DNA from: Halorussus vallis
GTDB lineage: Archaea; Halobacteriota; Halobacteria; Halobacteriales; Haladaptataceae
Direction of reading: 5' to 3'
DNA: 64,000 nucleotides
Assembly (NCBI RefSeq): GCF_024138165.1
Contig: NZ_CP100000.1
Location: forward strand, 2,790,001-2,854,000
The position numbers and the translations under genes are program-made. The notes under the pieces are model-generated. The model was not told where the DNA came from. It was given only the letters and a program-made list of their open reading frames with translations, and searched no databases. The stretch's first letter is position 1, and the number at the start of each line of letters is the position of its first letter. Shown here piece by piece: positions 43,579-50,463 of the stretch.

Positions 43579-44040
43579 TCACCAGTCTTTGCAGTCTTCG
43601 CACACGAGGTCGCCCTCGCGCTCGCCGTCGGCGCGCCACCGCCGCTCGACCGCTTCGCCGCAGGCGGCGCACTCGCCGCCCGCGGGCGACCACCCGTAGG
43701 TTGAAACCGCCGGTTCGACCGCCGACGCCTCGGTCCCGTCCGAGGCGTCGCTTGGGGCGGTTTCGACGTCACCGTCGGTCGCGTCGGATTCGACGTCGCC
43801 GTCTTCCGGGCCGGATTCGGCGTCGGTTTCGCCGTTGAGTTCCGCCGTGTCCGTCTCGCCGGACGCGGCGGTGTCGGTTTCGTTGGGGGCGACGGTCCCG
43901 CCCGCTTCGGCGTCCGTCCCCTCCGCGTCGGCGGCGTCCGTCGCGACGGACGCCGCCGACGCGGAGTCGTCTTCGTTCCCGTCTTCGTCCTCGGCCGACG
44001 GGAGGAACGAATCGAGCGAGGCGTCTTCTGGCACGGCCAC
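43579..44040 (-). CDS. Acidic protein with C-terminal zinc ribbon
   Basis: The 153-residue protein starts with a short SLDSFLPS motif, continues as a long Asp/Glu/Thr/Ala low-complexity stretch (about residues 17-115) and ends with a CAACGEAVERRWRADGEREGDLVCEDCKDW zinc ribbon (four Cys). The layout is common in haloarchaea, and the function is unknown. A long palindrome separates it from cca. Confidence 0.7.
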   Translation of the reverse strand: MAVPEDASLDSFLPSAEDEDGNEDDSASAASVATDAADAEGTDAEAGGTVAPNETDTAASGETDTAELNGETDAESGPEDGDVESDATDGDVETAPSDASDGTEASAVEPAVSTYGWSPAGGECAACGEAVERRWRADGEREGDLVCEDCKDW

Positions 44041-44112
44041 CGCTACGCATGCCCCCGTCGTAAGCGTGGCGGAGTGGGCCGAGTCGGTCGGCCGTCGAAC
44101 CCGGGAGTCGCG

Positions 44113-44162
44113 CGGTCGTGAGCGAGGTGCGGCGGCGCGCCGCCGCGCCTCGCTCGCGACCG
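44113..44162. repeat. Long palindrome downstream of cca
   Basis: Two 25-base arms with no loop are reverse complements apart from two positions (44119/44156 and 44128/44147), which would be G-U pairs in plus-strand RNA and A-C mismatches in minus-strand RNA. It starts five bases after the cca stop on the minus strand. Confidence 0.75.
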
Positions 44163-44166
44163 ACCG

Positions 44167-45567
44167 TCACGGCCGCGGGTCGAAGTACGCCGCCAGTTCC
44201 GTCCCGAACTCGCCGGCCAGCGTCGCGATTTCCTCGCCGACCAGCACGTCGTAGTCGTGCTTCAGCGCCGAGGCCACCCGGACGCCGAGCGCCACGTCCA
44301 GCAGCGCCTCGCTCTCCAGGAATTCGCGGGCGGCGACGAACTCCCGCTCTCGCTCGACGACGTAGCGGTCGCCGTCGACGAACGGGCCGTAGGCGTCCTC
44401 GTCGTCGGCGTACTTCTCGAAGAACCCCGTCGCGTGCGGGCGGACGGCGACCGGCGGCCCCTCGTGGCGCTCCACCCTCGGCCGCTCGGGGACTTCGAGT
44501 TCCACCAGCAAGACCGCCGACTCGTCGGCGAACGCGGCGGTCCGGAGCGGGTCGAACCCCCGGCGGTCGAGTTCGTCCCGGACGCCCGAGAGCGACTTGC
44601 GGAGCTGGGGGTAGAGCTGGTCCTCGACGACGTCCGGGGCGTTGAAGCGCACCGCCACTGGCGTCGTGCCCCGGCGCTGGACGTGCTCGCGGACCGCCTC
44701 GGCCGAGAGCGGTTCGGTCGGGTCGAGGAAGAACAGCTCTTCGCGGGGCGATTCGAGCAGGTCGCGGGCGTAGTGCTGGAGTCGCGCGACGTTGTCGGCC
44801 GACAGCACCGCGGCGACGTTCCGCTCGGGGTCGGTCGGGTCGATCAGCACCAGTTGGTCGTCGAACTCGGCGATTCCGTGGTCCTCGGGGTCGAACCGGA
44901 CCGGCGGCTGCCAGTCGGCCGCGGCCGCGACCGTCTCGCGGAAACCGCCGTGTTCGAGCACGAGCAGTTCGGTCAGGTAGCCTGAGAACCCTCGCGTCCG
45001 GAGGTCGCTACCGTAGGCGCCGACGCCCTTGAGGAACTGCTTGAACAGTCGAACCTCGCCCGCGAGTTCGTCGTCGAGTCGCTCGGCCAGGTACTCGGTG
45101 TGGAAGGGGGTGCGGTCGACCGCCGACTGAATCTCTGTCGCCGAGTCGAGGCGGTAGCAGGGCACTAAGTCCACGTCGAAGCCGTCGTGTTCGCCGGTGA
45201 CGTAGGGGTGTTCGGCGAACTCCTCGCGGCCCTCCGGGAGGACGGCGTGGCCGACTTCGAGTCCGTAGGACTCCAGGCGGTCGCGTTCGAGGTCGGCGGG
45301 AAAGCGCACGAACAGGTCGATGTCGCGGTCGCCGGCGATCCAGGTCCCGCGGGCGGTGCTGCCGACCTGGACCACGTCGGCCGCAACCGGCAGGTCGGCG
45401 ATGGCGTCCTCAGCCCGGCCGCGGAGCGTCTCGACCGCCTCGCGCATCCGCTCGCGCTCGGCGGCGTCGGGGGCGATTCGCTCGCCCACCGCGGCGGTCA
45501 CCGCATCGAACGCCTCGCGCTCGCCCGTCCCCTCGCGCCCGTCCGAATCCTCGTCCTCGCCGGTCAT
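44167..45567 (-). CDS. cca: CCA-adding tRNA nucleotidyltransferase (archaeal class I)
   Basis: The 466-residue enzyme has the class I nucleotidyltransferase motif QVGSTARGTWIAGDRDIDLFVRF with the two catalytic aspartates, a third carboxylate in FDVDLVPCYR, then RLFKQFLKGVGAYGSDLRTRGFSGYLTELLVLEHG. It adds or repairs CCA on tRNA 3' ends; the tRNAs in this window do not encode CCA, so it is needed. The ATG at 45567 is chosen because the family core starts soon after. Confidence 0.95.
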   Translation of the reverse strand: MTGEDEDSDGREGTGEREAFDAVTAAVGERIAPDAAERERMREAVETLRGRAEDAIADLPVAADVVQVGSTARGTWIAGDRDIDLFVRFPADLERDRLESYGLEVGHAVLPEGREEFAEHPYVTGEHDGFDVDLVPCYRLDSATEIQSAVDRTPFHTEYLAERLDDELAGEVRLFKQFLKGVGAYGSDLRTRGFSGYLTELLVLEHGGFRETVAAAADWQPPVRFDPEDHGIAEFDDQLVLIDPTDPERNVAAVLSADNVARLQHYARDLLESPREELFFLDPTEPLSAEAVREHVQRRGTTPVAVRFNAPDVVEDQLYPQLRKSLSGVRDELDRRGFDPLRTAAFADESAVLLVELEVPERPRVERHEGPPVAVRPHATGFFEKYADDEDAYGPFVDGDRYVVEREREFVAAREFLESEALLDVALGVRVASALKHDYDVLVGEEIATLAGEFGTELAAYFDPRP

Positions 45568-45628
45568 TGGCGGTGGATTCTCGGCCCGCGAGTGAAAACG
45601 TGTCGTCTCTCGACGCGGCCGACACGGC

Positions 45629-45669
45629 TTCGCGGGTCGACCGGCGGGACCCGCCGGTCGACCCGCGAA
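45629..45669. repeat. Long palindrome between cca and tRNA-Asn
   Basis: Arms of 20 bases with one central base are exact reverse complements. The cca gene reads away to the left and the tRNA to the right, so this cannot terminate either. Confidence 0.75.
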
Positions 45670-45750
45670 CGTGTGCCAGCGCATCACTCCCGTCGTGCGA
45701 AAACGAAAGGTCTATCAGAGTACTCACGCTATCTGGAAATGCGTTCGAAA

Positions 45751-45823
45751 GCCGCCGTAGCTCAGTTGGTAGAGCACCTGGTTGTTACCCAGGTTGTCCC
45801 AGGTTCGAGCCCTGGCGGCGGCG
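45751..45823 (+). tRNA. tRNA-Asn (anticodon GTT)
   Basis: A 73-base cloverleaf has acceptor GCCGCCG/CGGCGGC with discriminator G, D-stem GCTC/GAGC, anticodon stem CCTGG/CCAGG with loop TTGTTAC (anticodon GTT) and T-arm CCAGG-TTCGAGC-CCTGG. CCA is not encoded. Confidence 0.96.
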
Positions 45824-45962
45824 CTACGTTTTCGCGGTCTTCCGATCGATAACCGCCCGACAGCGCACACGCTTCCACCGTCGTTTCGCTACGGCTTCGG
45901 GAGTAACCGCCAGACGCTATCCGGTAAGCTTAAAGAGCGTCGCGCGAGAAATACGGATAGAA

Positions 45963-46072
45963 GGGCCCTTAGCTCAGTCTGGTTAGAGCGCTCGGCTCAT
46001 ACTGACAACCGGATTACATTTCCGGCGTCATGGGACACCGAGTGGTCGATGGTTCGAATCCGTCAGGGCCCA
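45963..46072 (+). tRNA. tRNA-Met (anticodon CAT) with a 35-base BHB intron
   Basis: Exons 45963-46001 and 46037-46072 join to a 75-base tRNA with acceptor GGGCCCT/AGGGCCC, discriminator A, D-stem GCTC/GAGC, anticodon stem CTCGG/CCGAG and loop CTCATAA. The intron (46002-46036) lies after position 37. It forms a canonical bulge-helix-bulge: 3' bulge ACA (46035-46037), four-pair helix CTCA/TGGG, 5' bulge TAC (46000-46002) and inner helix TGAC/GTCA, topped by a CCGGA/TCCGG hairpin. Elongator Met is more likely than Ile(CAU), but the anticodon alone does not decide. Confidence 0.9.
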
Positions 46073-46155
46073 TCCTTCAGATTATTCTCGGTGGTAGACG
46101 ACGTCTCGTACGTAGCTACGCCCCTTTTCCCTTCGCCGACCCGGGACGGGTACGG

Positions 46156-46171
46156 CTCGAACATGTTCGAG
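46156..46171. promoter_or_regulatory. CGAACATGTTCG palindrome, copy 1
   Basis: CTCGAACATGTTCGAG is a perfect 16-base palindrome ending 39 bases before the ATG at 46211. No ordinary TATA box is visible between it and the gene. Near-identical copies lie at 46995-47007 and 47721-47732. Confidence 0.7.
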
Positions 46172-46210
46172 TGAACACCCACGGCGAACCGCCACCTCGT
46201 TGCGACCACG

Positions 46211-46651
46211 ATGGTAACCACGTACAGACTGTTCGACGCGTTGCACCTGTTAGTCGCCGGCGTGTGGGCCGGGTGGACCGTATTCATGGCCGCGCTCGTC
46301 GTTCCGGCGGCGCGCGACGGTCGACTCGGTTCGAGCGCGCTCGTCGGACTGACGGAGCGGTTCGCCCGATTCTCGCAGGTGGCCCCGCTCGTCATGCTCG
46401 TGACGGGCGGATACATGGCGAGTCTGACGTTCATCTCCGACTCACTGCTGAAGACCACGCGAGGCCAACTCGTGCTGACGATGGTCGGTCTCTGGGTCGT
46501 GCTCTCGGCTCTGACCAACGTTGCGAGTCGGCGCCTAACCGCCGACGTCGAGTCGGTCGGCGCCGAGCGCTCGGCTCGCGGCGCCTCGACGGCGTTCTCT
46601 GCGGCGGCGGCCGTCGCCCTCGCACTGTTGCTCGTCGGCGGTTGGATCTGA
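46211..46651 (+). CDS. Four-span membrane protein, CopD-like
   Basis: The 146-residue protein has four hydrophobic helices. The first contains LFDALHLLVAGVWAGWTVFMAAL with a His in the span, the second APLVMLVTGGYMASL, the third LVLTMVGLWVVLSALTNVA and the last the C-terminal AAVALALLLVGGWI. The pattern resembles CopD/DUF4149-type proteins that bind copper or haem, but no function is assured. It is first in a set of small genes around a Bat-type regulator that share an upstream palindrome. Confidence 0.75.
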   Translation: MVTTYRLFDALHLLVAGVWAGWTVFMAALVVPAARDGRLGSSALVGLTERFARFSQVAPLVMLVTGGYMASLTFISDSLLKTTRGQLVLTMVGLWVVLSALTNVASRRLTADVESVGAERSARGASTAFSAAAAVALALLLVGGWI

Positions 46652-46774
46652 CGGGACGAGTCGTCGACGCCGCATTCGGCTTCTCGTTCGATAGAACTCC
46701 GCGACCACTTTCGGGCCAGCGGAACGACGCGGCGTCGAGAACTTCGACGCCGCGTCTCGATTTCGCGACCCGGA

Positions 46775-46957
46775 CTACTCCGTCTCGGTGCCGGACCGTC
46801 CCCTGCGGGCCGCGAAGAGGCCGAGGGCGACGCCGAGGCCGAAGACGACGAAGCGAGGCGGTCCTCGCCTTGCGGGTCGGTCGCGGTCGGGGTTCGGTTT
46901 CGTTCGAGCGCACTCTGCACGGGACTTCGATCGAATCGGACACGACTTCGGTGTCAT
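46775..46957 (-). CDS. Possible small single-span membrane protein
   Basis: This 60-codon frame is basic in its first half and ends in one hydrophobic span (RFVVFGLGVALGLFAARRG) and a short polar tail. On composition alone it would be doubtful. It is listed because a CGAACATGTT motif lies 37 bases before its start on the same strand, the same spacing as for the neighbouring genes. The rest of 46652-47039 shows nothing else. Confidence 0.35.
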   Translation of the reverse strand: MTPKSCPIRSKSRAECARTKPNPDRDRPARRGPPRFVVFGLGVALGLFAARRGRSGTETE

Positions 46958-46994
46958 CGACCTAGCGGAGGTGCCCCCGACCCCTCTAGATTCG

Positions 46995-47007
46995 CTCGAA
47001 CATGTTG
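46995..47007. promoter_or_regulatory. CGAACATGTT motif, copy 2 (one arm imperfect)
   Basis: CTCGAACATGTTG keeps ten bases of the palindrome CGAACATGTTCG; the last two positions are altered. It is 38 bases upstream of the minus-strand start at 46957 and just after the regulator's stop codon. Confidence 0.5.
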
Positions 47008-47039
47008 CACACCCGCCCAGTCGGTGTCTCGCGCCCGGA

Positions 47040-47681
47040 CTACTCGGTCGACTCGGCGAAGAACTCCTTGACTATCGTCTCTTCGGCGCGGTGGAGGACG
47101 ACGCTCACCGTCGACTTGCTGACGCCGAGTTCGTCCGCGAGGTCGGTGAGCGAACACCCTCTCGGGGTGTCGTAGTACCCGCCTTCGATGGCGGCCAGCA
47201 CGAACTGACGCTGACGGTCGGTCAGGAGTTCGACCGGTTCGACCGACTGCCTGACCCACTCGACTTCGAACGCGAAGCTGCTGGATTCGAGTTCGTCACG
47301 GAACTCCGACAGCCGCTCGTGGGAGGTGGTGAGTTCGCAGACCATCCAGCCGTCCTCGACGGTGTAGGGGAACTGCGGCAGGTTCTTCGAGGCGAAGACG
47401 GCGTGGTACGGGGCCGGGACGAACGGCAGCTCGAACTGGAGCAATACCGTCTGCTCGTCGGCGTGCAACACCTCCGTGTAGAGGTCGACGGGGGCGTCGT
47501 CGAACAGGTGAACGACCGCCTGGGGGTCCGACGTGGTCGCCTGCAGTACGACGAGCAGTCCCCGCTCGGTCGGGAGGGCACTCAGGATCCGGAGGTTGTC
47601 GTCGGGATGGTTCCGCGAGTGCCGGAACGGACCGCCGGCCTGCGTCACCGGCGGTTTAAACTTCACTCTTGCCAAGGGCAT
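47040..47681 (-). CDS. Bat-type (HTH_10) transcriptional regulator
   Basis: The 213-residue protein has an N-terminal sensor-like half (to about residue 150, with PFRHSRNHPDDNLRILSALPTERGLLVVLQA) and a C-terminal bacterio-opsin-activator helix-turn-helix: LLTDRQRQFVLAAIEGGYYDTPRGCSLTDLADELGVSKSTVSVVLHRAEETIVKEF. Such proteins activate nearby haloarchaeal genes, and the ligand is unknown. A CGAACATGTTCG palindrome lies 39 bases upstream and is shared with the divergent gene at 47780, so it probably controls itself and its neighbours. Confidence 0.88.
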   Translation of the reverse strand: MPLARVKFKPPVTQAGGPFRHSRNHPDDNLRILSALPTERGLLVVLQATTSDPQAVVHLFDDAPVDLYTEVLHADEQTVLLQFELPFVPAPYHAVFASKNLPQFPYTVEDGWMVCELTTSHERLSEFRDELESSSFAFEVEWVRQSVEPVELLTDRQRQFVLAAIEGGYYDTPRGCSLTDLADELGVSKSTVSVVLHRAEETIVKEFFAESTE

Positions 47682-47720
47682 ATGTCTCCTAGGCGCGAGC
47701 CGCTCTTATCCGCTCGGCCG

Positions 47721-47732
47721 CGAACATGTTCG
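47721..47732. promoter_or_regulatory. CGAACATGTTCG palindrome, copy 3 in a divergent promoter
   Basis: The 12-base palindrome lies 39 bases from the regulator start (47681, minus) and 47 bases from the membrane-protein start (47780, plus). One protein dimer here could control both genes. Confidence 0.7.
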
Positions 47733-47779
47733 AGCGAATTTCAACGGTCTGGCCGCTCCGACTGCTTCCCGTGGATACG

Positions 47780-48238
47780 ATGGACGACTCTCCCGCCGTT
47801 CGGTCCGACGAATCGTCGACGTCCGACGCGGTTCGACCGCCTGACCGCCGCGACGAGCCAGATGCGTCTCCGACGCTCTGGAGGATACGGGCGTTGCTGG
47901 CGGCGGAGGCCGCGTCGTTCTTCCTCGCCGCCGCGTTCCACGCGGGCGTGCTCGTCGGCGGATACGAACACGACGAAGCGATGCTCGCCGAGACGGTGAT
48001 CGGCGCCGTGCTGGTAGGTGGCCTGGCGCTGACCTGGGCTCGCCCGCGCTCGACATTCTCGCTCGCCGCGGGCGTCCAGGCGCTCGCACTGGTCGGGACG
48101 CTCGCCGGTGTCGTGGCGATACTCGTCGGCGTCGGTCCTCGCACCGCCCCGGACGTCGCGTACCACGTCGTCGTCCTACTGGTTCTGACGGCCGGCCTCA
48201 GACTGGCGTGGAACGCACGCGGGAGCAAATCGACCTGA
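47780..48238 (+). CDS. Four-span membrane protein of unknown function
   Basis: The 152-residue protein has an acidic, polar N-terminus (about 45 residues) followed by four hydrophobic helices (ALLAAEAASFFLAAAFHAGVLVGG, VIGAVLVGGLALTWA, VQALALVGTLAGVVAILVGVG, VAYHVVVLLVLTAGLRLAW). Two His residues lie in or near spans. No family is recognised. The ATG at 47780 is preferred to one at 47726 because the latter lies inside the regulatory palindrome. Confidence 0.72.
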   Translation: MDDSPAVRSDESSTSDAVRPPDRRDEPDASPTLWRIRALLAAEAASFFLAAAFHAGVLVGGYEHDEAMLAETVIGAVLVGGLALTWARPRSTFSLAAGVQALALVGTLAGVVAILVGVGPRTAPDVAYHVVVLLVLTAGLRLAWNARGSKST

Positions 48239-48554
48239 GAGGCGGTCGGGTGTCGTCGGACTCCGAGAACTCGACGCCCGCCGATGTCGGCCGTGACGAT
48301 GGCGTCGACCACCGCACCGAACCCGGTAAATAGCTCAGCCATCGCCGCTGGTCGAAACGCCGGTTTCGGTCGAGAATCGGGCCACCACGTCGGACTCGCC
48401 CGGGAGACGAAACGCGCGCACGGCGGTGTCGAGAACGACGTGGAGCGACACGCCGGACCGAGAAGAGACGGACGACCGCTCGGGACCGAGAAAGCCGAAC
48501 GACGCGCCCGAACCGCCGAGCGTCGGGCGACCGCGCCGGTGGGTGAACGACCGC
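48239..48554. other. Intergenic stretch, nothing recognised
   Basis: This gap between two convergent genes has no convincing frame, hairpin or known element that I can see. Confidence 0.3.
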
Positions 48555-49034
48555 TCAGACGGAGGAGAGACGCGCGATGTAGACCAGACTCAGCACGTGG
48601 TCGTCGGCGTCCAGGTCGGCGGGACCCGGCTGGTCGGGGTCGAAGCTCTCGACCTCAGAGAAGCCGCGCATGTACTCCCGGAGGCCCTGGCGAGTTCGCT
48701 CGGTGATCCAGCCGACCTCCTCGTAGTACGACAGCGCGTTGCCGGTCTTCTCGAAGCCCGCCTTGTTGATGAGGAAGTCGAGCCACTCGAAGACGACGAC
48801 CTCCGTGCCGTAGCTGTCGGGTAGTCCGTCGAGATACGGCTTCTCGGGCAGGCCGCCCGAGGCGGCGAGTTGGGACTGGAGGCGGACCAGTTCGTCGCGC
48901 TGGGTGTGTCTCAGGACCTCCTGGGGCGACGCGGGGAGGTCGATTCCGTCCTCGAACTCCGCCGGCGTCTCCCGGTTCGGGTCGGCGATGCGGCGCAAAT
49001 CTCGCAGGTCGTAGGTTCCGGGCTCGGTCGGCAT
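48555..49034 (-). CDS. Free-standing FlaD/FlaE-domain protein
   Basis: The 159-residue protein ends in an archaellum FlaD/E domain: KPYLDGLPDSYGTEVVVFEWLDFLINKAGFEKTGNALSYYEEVGWITERTRQGLREYMRGF. The N-terminal MPTEPGTYDLRDLRRIAD matches the start of archaellum-associated FlaD/E proteins, which link the motor to the chemotaxis machinery. No other archaellum or chemotaxis gene is nearby. The start at 49034 fits a TTTAAA box at 49072-49077 (transcript start near 49049); an ATG at 49067 lies upstream of that predicted transcript start. Confidence 0.85.
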   Translation of the reverse strand: MPTEPGTYDLRDLRRIADPNRETPAEFEDGIDLPASPQEVLRHTQRDELVRLQSQLAASGGLPEKPYLDGLPDSYGTEVVVFEWLDFLINKAGFEKTGNALSYYEEVGWITERTRQGLREYMRGFSEVESFDPDQPGPADLDADDHVLSLVYIARLSSV

Positions 49035-49352
49035 GGCGGTCTCGTATTTCCGAGATGACTCAGACATCACATTTAAACTTTCGTGCCGACGGACGGAGGA
49101 TTTCGCGCTCATCGCAACTCGCGCTGACCGCTGCTGTCTCGGGCGCCGAAGCACCGCACCGAGCGACGACTTGTTCGAAACGCCACACTGCTCGGTCGTT
49201 GACGCGTCCGTCGCGTCGAAGCACGACCGACGGTCCTCCGCGACGCCGGTCGAACGGTGCTCCGTGGACGATTCGACTCGACGCGACTCGAGAACGACTC
49301 TCGGGTTTCGAACGCGACTCGAAAAAACGGGCGGCGGTACTCGCCGGGCGGC
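49035..49352. other. Intergenic stretch, nothing recognised beyond a TATA box
   Basis: Apart from the TTTAAA promoter box of the FlaD/E-domain gene I see no gene, RNA or repeat here. A run of short GACTCG-type repeats near 49265-49325 is noted. Confidence 0.3.
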
Positions 49353-49712
49353 CTACTTTCCGCGGCGACGCACCGCGGCCACGAGGCTGACGAGCGCGAC
49401 GACCAGTCCGAGCGCGCCGGCGACCTTCCCCTTCGCGCCGCCGGACCCCGTGTCGAATTCGGTTTCGACCTCCGCCTCGAAGTCGGCTTCCTCGCCGAAC
49501 TCGGGTCCGTCGCTCCCGCCGCTAGATTTGAGCTTCCAGACCAGCACGCCGACGCCGGCCAGCGCGATGAGCAGGCCGAGCAGTTTGCCCTTTCCGCCGC
49601 CGGAGCTGGATTTTCCGTCGCTGCGCTGCGTTCCGGTTCGAGTCTCGGCATCCGCGAACTGGTACTCCTCGACCAGCGCGGGTTTCTCGAGATTTATCTC
49701 TAGAATCGCCAT
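49353..49712 (-). CDS. Two-span membrane protein of unknown function
   Basis: The 119-residue protein starts with a conserved-looking MAILEINLEKPALVEEYQFAD and has a Gly/Ser-Lys stretch before span one (LLGLLIALAGVGVLVWKLK). An acidic segment and span two (GKVAGALGLVVALVSLVAAVRRRG) follow. No family is recognised. The start fits a CTATACACG box about 28 bases upstream. Confidence 0.7.
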   Translation of the reverse strand: MAILEINLEKPALVEEYQFADAETRTGTQRSDGKSSSGGGKGKLLGLLIALAGVGVLVWKLKSSGGSDGPEFGEEADFEAEVETEFDTGSGGAKGKVAGALGLVVALVSLVAAVRRRGK

Positions 49713-49812
49713 CGTCGATAGTTCGACGGTCGGACGTGTATAGATTGCGGCCGGAACCGGGGGAGTGGCGACTGCGGGGCTCCCTATTCGCCGGCAACGA
49801 GAGTGGGGAAGA

Positions 49813-50085
49813 ACGCCTCGAAAGCCCCCGCTCGGATGTCGGAGAAGCTGTCGGTGAGAACGCTTCGAAAGCCCCCGCCCGCTCGTCAGCAGTAATATCG
49901 AGGACAGTACCGACGGACAACGTGACCGCCTCGAAAGCCCCCGCCCGCTCGCGGTCGCTGGCCGGGATATTCGGGTCGGGCCTGCGGCCTTCCCCGAATA
50001 GTGGCCCGACCAGACGACCACGTCCTTCGGACGCGAGCGGGCGGCCCCTTTCAGTCCCGCCCTCGGTGGAAGGCGTCGCCGAGCG
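49813..50085 (+). repeat. Dispersed element family A, complete copy with three 5' units
   Basis: Three units of TCGAAAGCCCCCGC type start at 49818, 49865 and 49931, followed by a branched stem. The long helix pairs GGTCG (49953-49957) with CGACC (50015-50019) and TATTCGGG (49968-49975) with CCCGAATA (49993-50000). The short arm is CGTCC-TTC-GGACG (50021-50033). The 3' motif CCCCTTTCAGTCCCGCCC ends it. The gap 49713-50270 lies between divergent genes and holds no coding sequence I can support. Confidence 0.75.
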
Positions 50086-50270
50086 TTTTCGGCAGAAAAC
50101 CCACCGGGCGCATTCGGCCGGCTGGTCGGTCTGCTATCGCCTCGCCGAAGGTCGAACTTCGCATCCGTCGTGGGAATCGCGCCGACGCGTCGGCGCGACC
50201 CCCGCGACTCCTTCCTTCCTTCCCGCCGCTGGCCCCAATCCTTTCCGCGTTGGCGGCCGAACTGCCGACG

Positions 50271-50444
50271 ATGGCGGAGTGTCCCGTCTGCGGCATGGAC
50301 GTGGAGACGACTAGCCCCGAGGAAACCGACTACCGCGACGAGAGCTTCTCGCCCGCGCAGGTCGAGTACGAGGGCGAAACCTACGAGTTCTGCGGCGAGG
50401 AACACCGCGAGGCGTTCGAGGCCGACCCCGACGAGTACGTCTGA
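50271..50444 (+). CDS. YHS-domain protein
   Basis: The 57-residue protein is a single YHS domain: CPVCGMDVE at the start, then VEYEGETYEFCGEEHREAFEADPDEYV. The three cysteines and one His suggest metal binding, as in domains of copper and heavy-metal proteins. It converges on a mercuric-reductase-like flavoprotein gene 20 bases away. Confidence 0.92.
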   Translation: MAECPVCGMDVETTSPEETDYRDESFSPAQVEYEGETYEFCGEEHREAFEADPDEYV

Positions 50445-50463
50445 ATCGGGGTCGCCGCCCGCG

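Noticed and set aside
44113-44162. Simple terminator of cca
   Set aside because: Its position fits, but the mismatches are unfavourable in cca-sense RNA, so it is listed as a palindrome rather than a terminator.
49818-49954. Possible CRISPR array
   Set aside because: Units are spaced irregularly (47 and 66 bases), only about 17 bases are shared, the same unit is dispersed elsewhere as single copies, and no cas gene is present.
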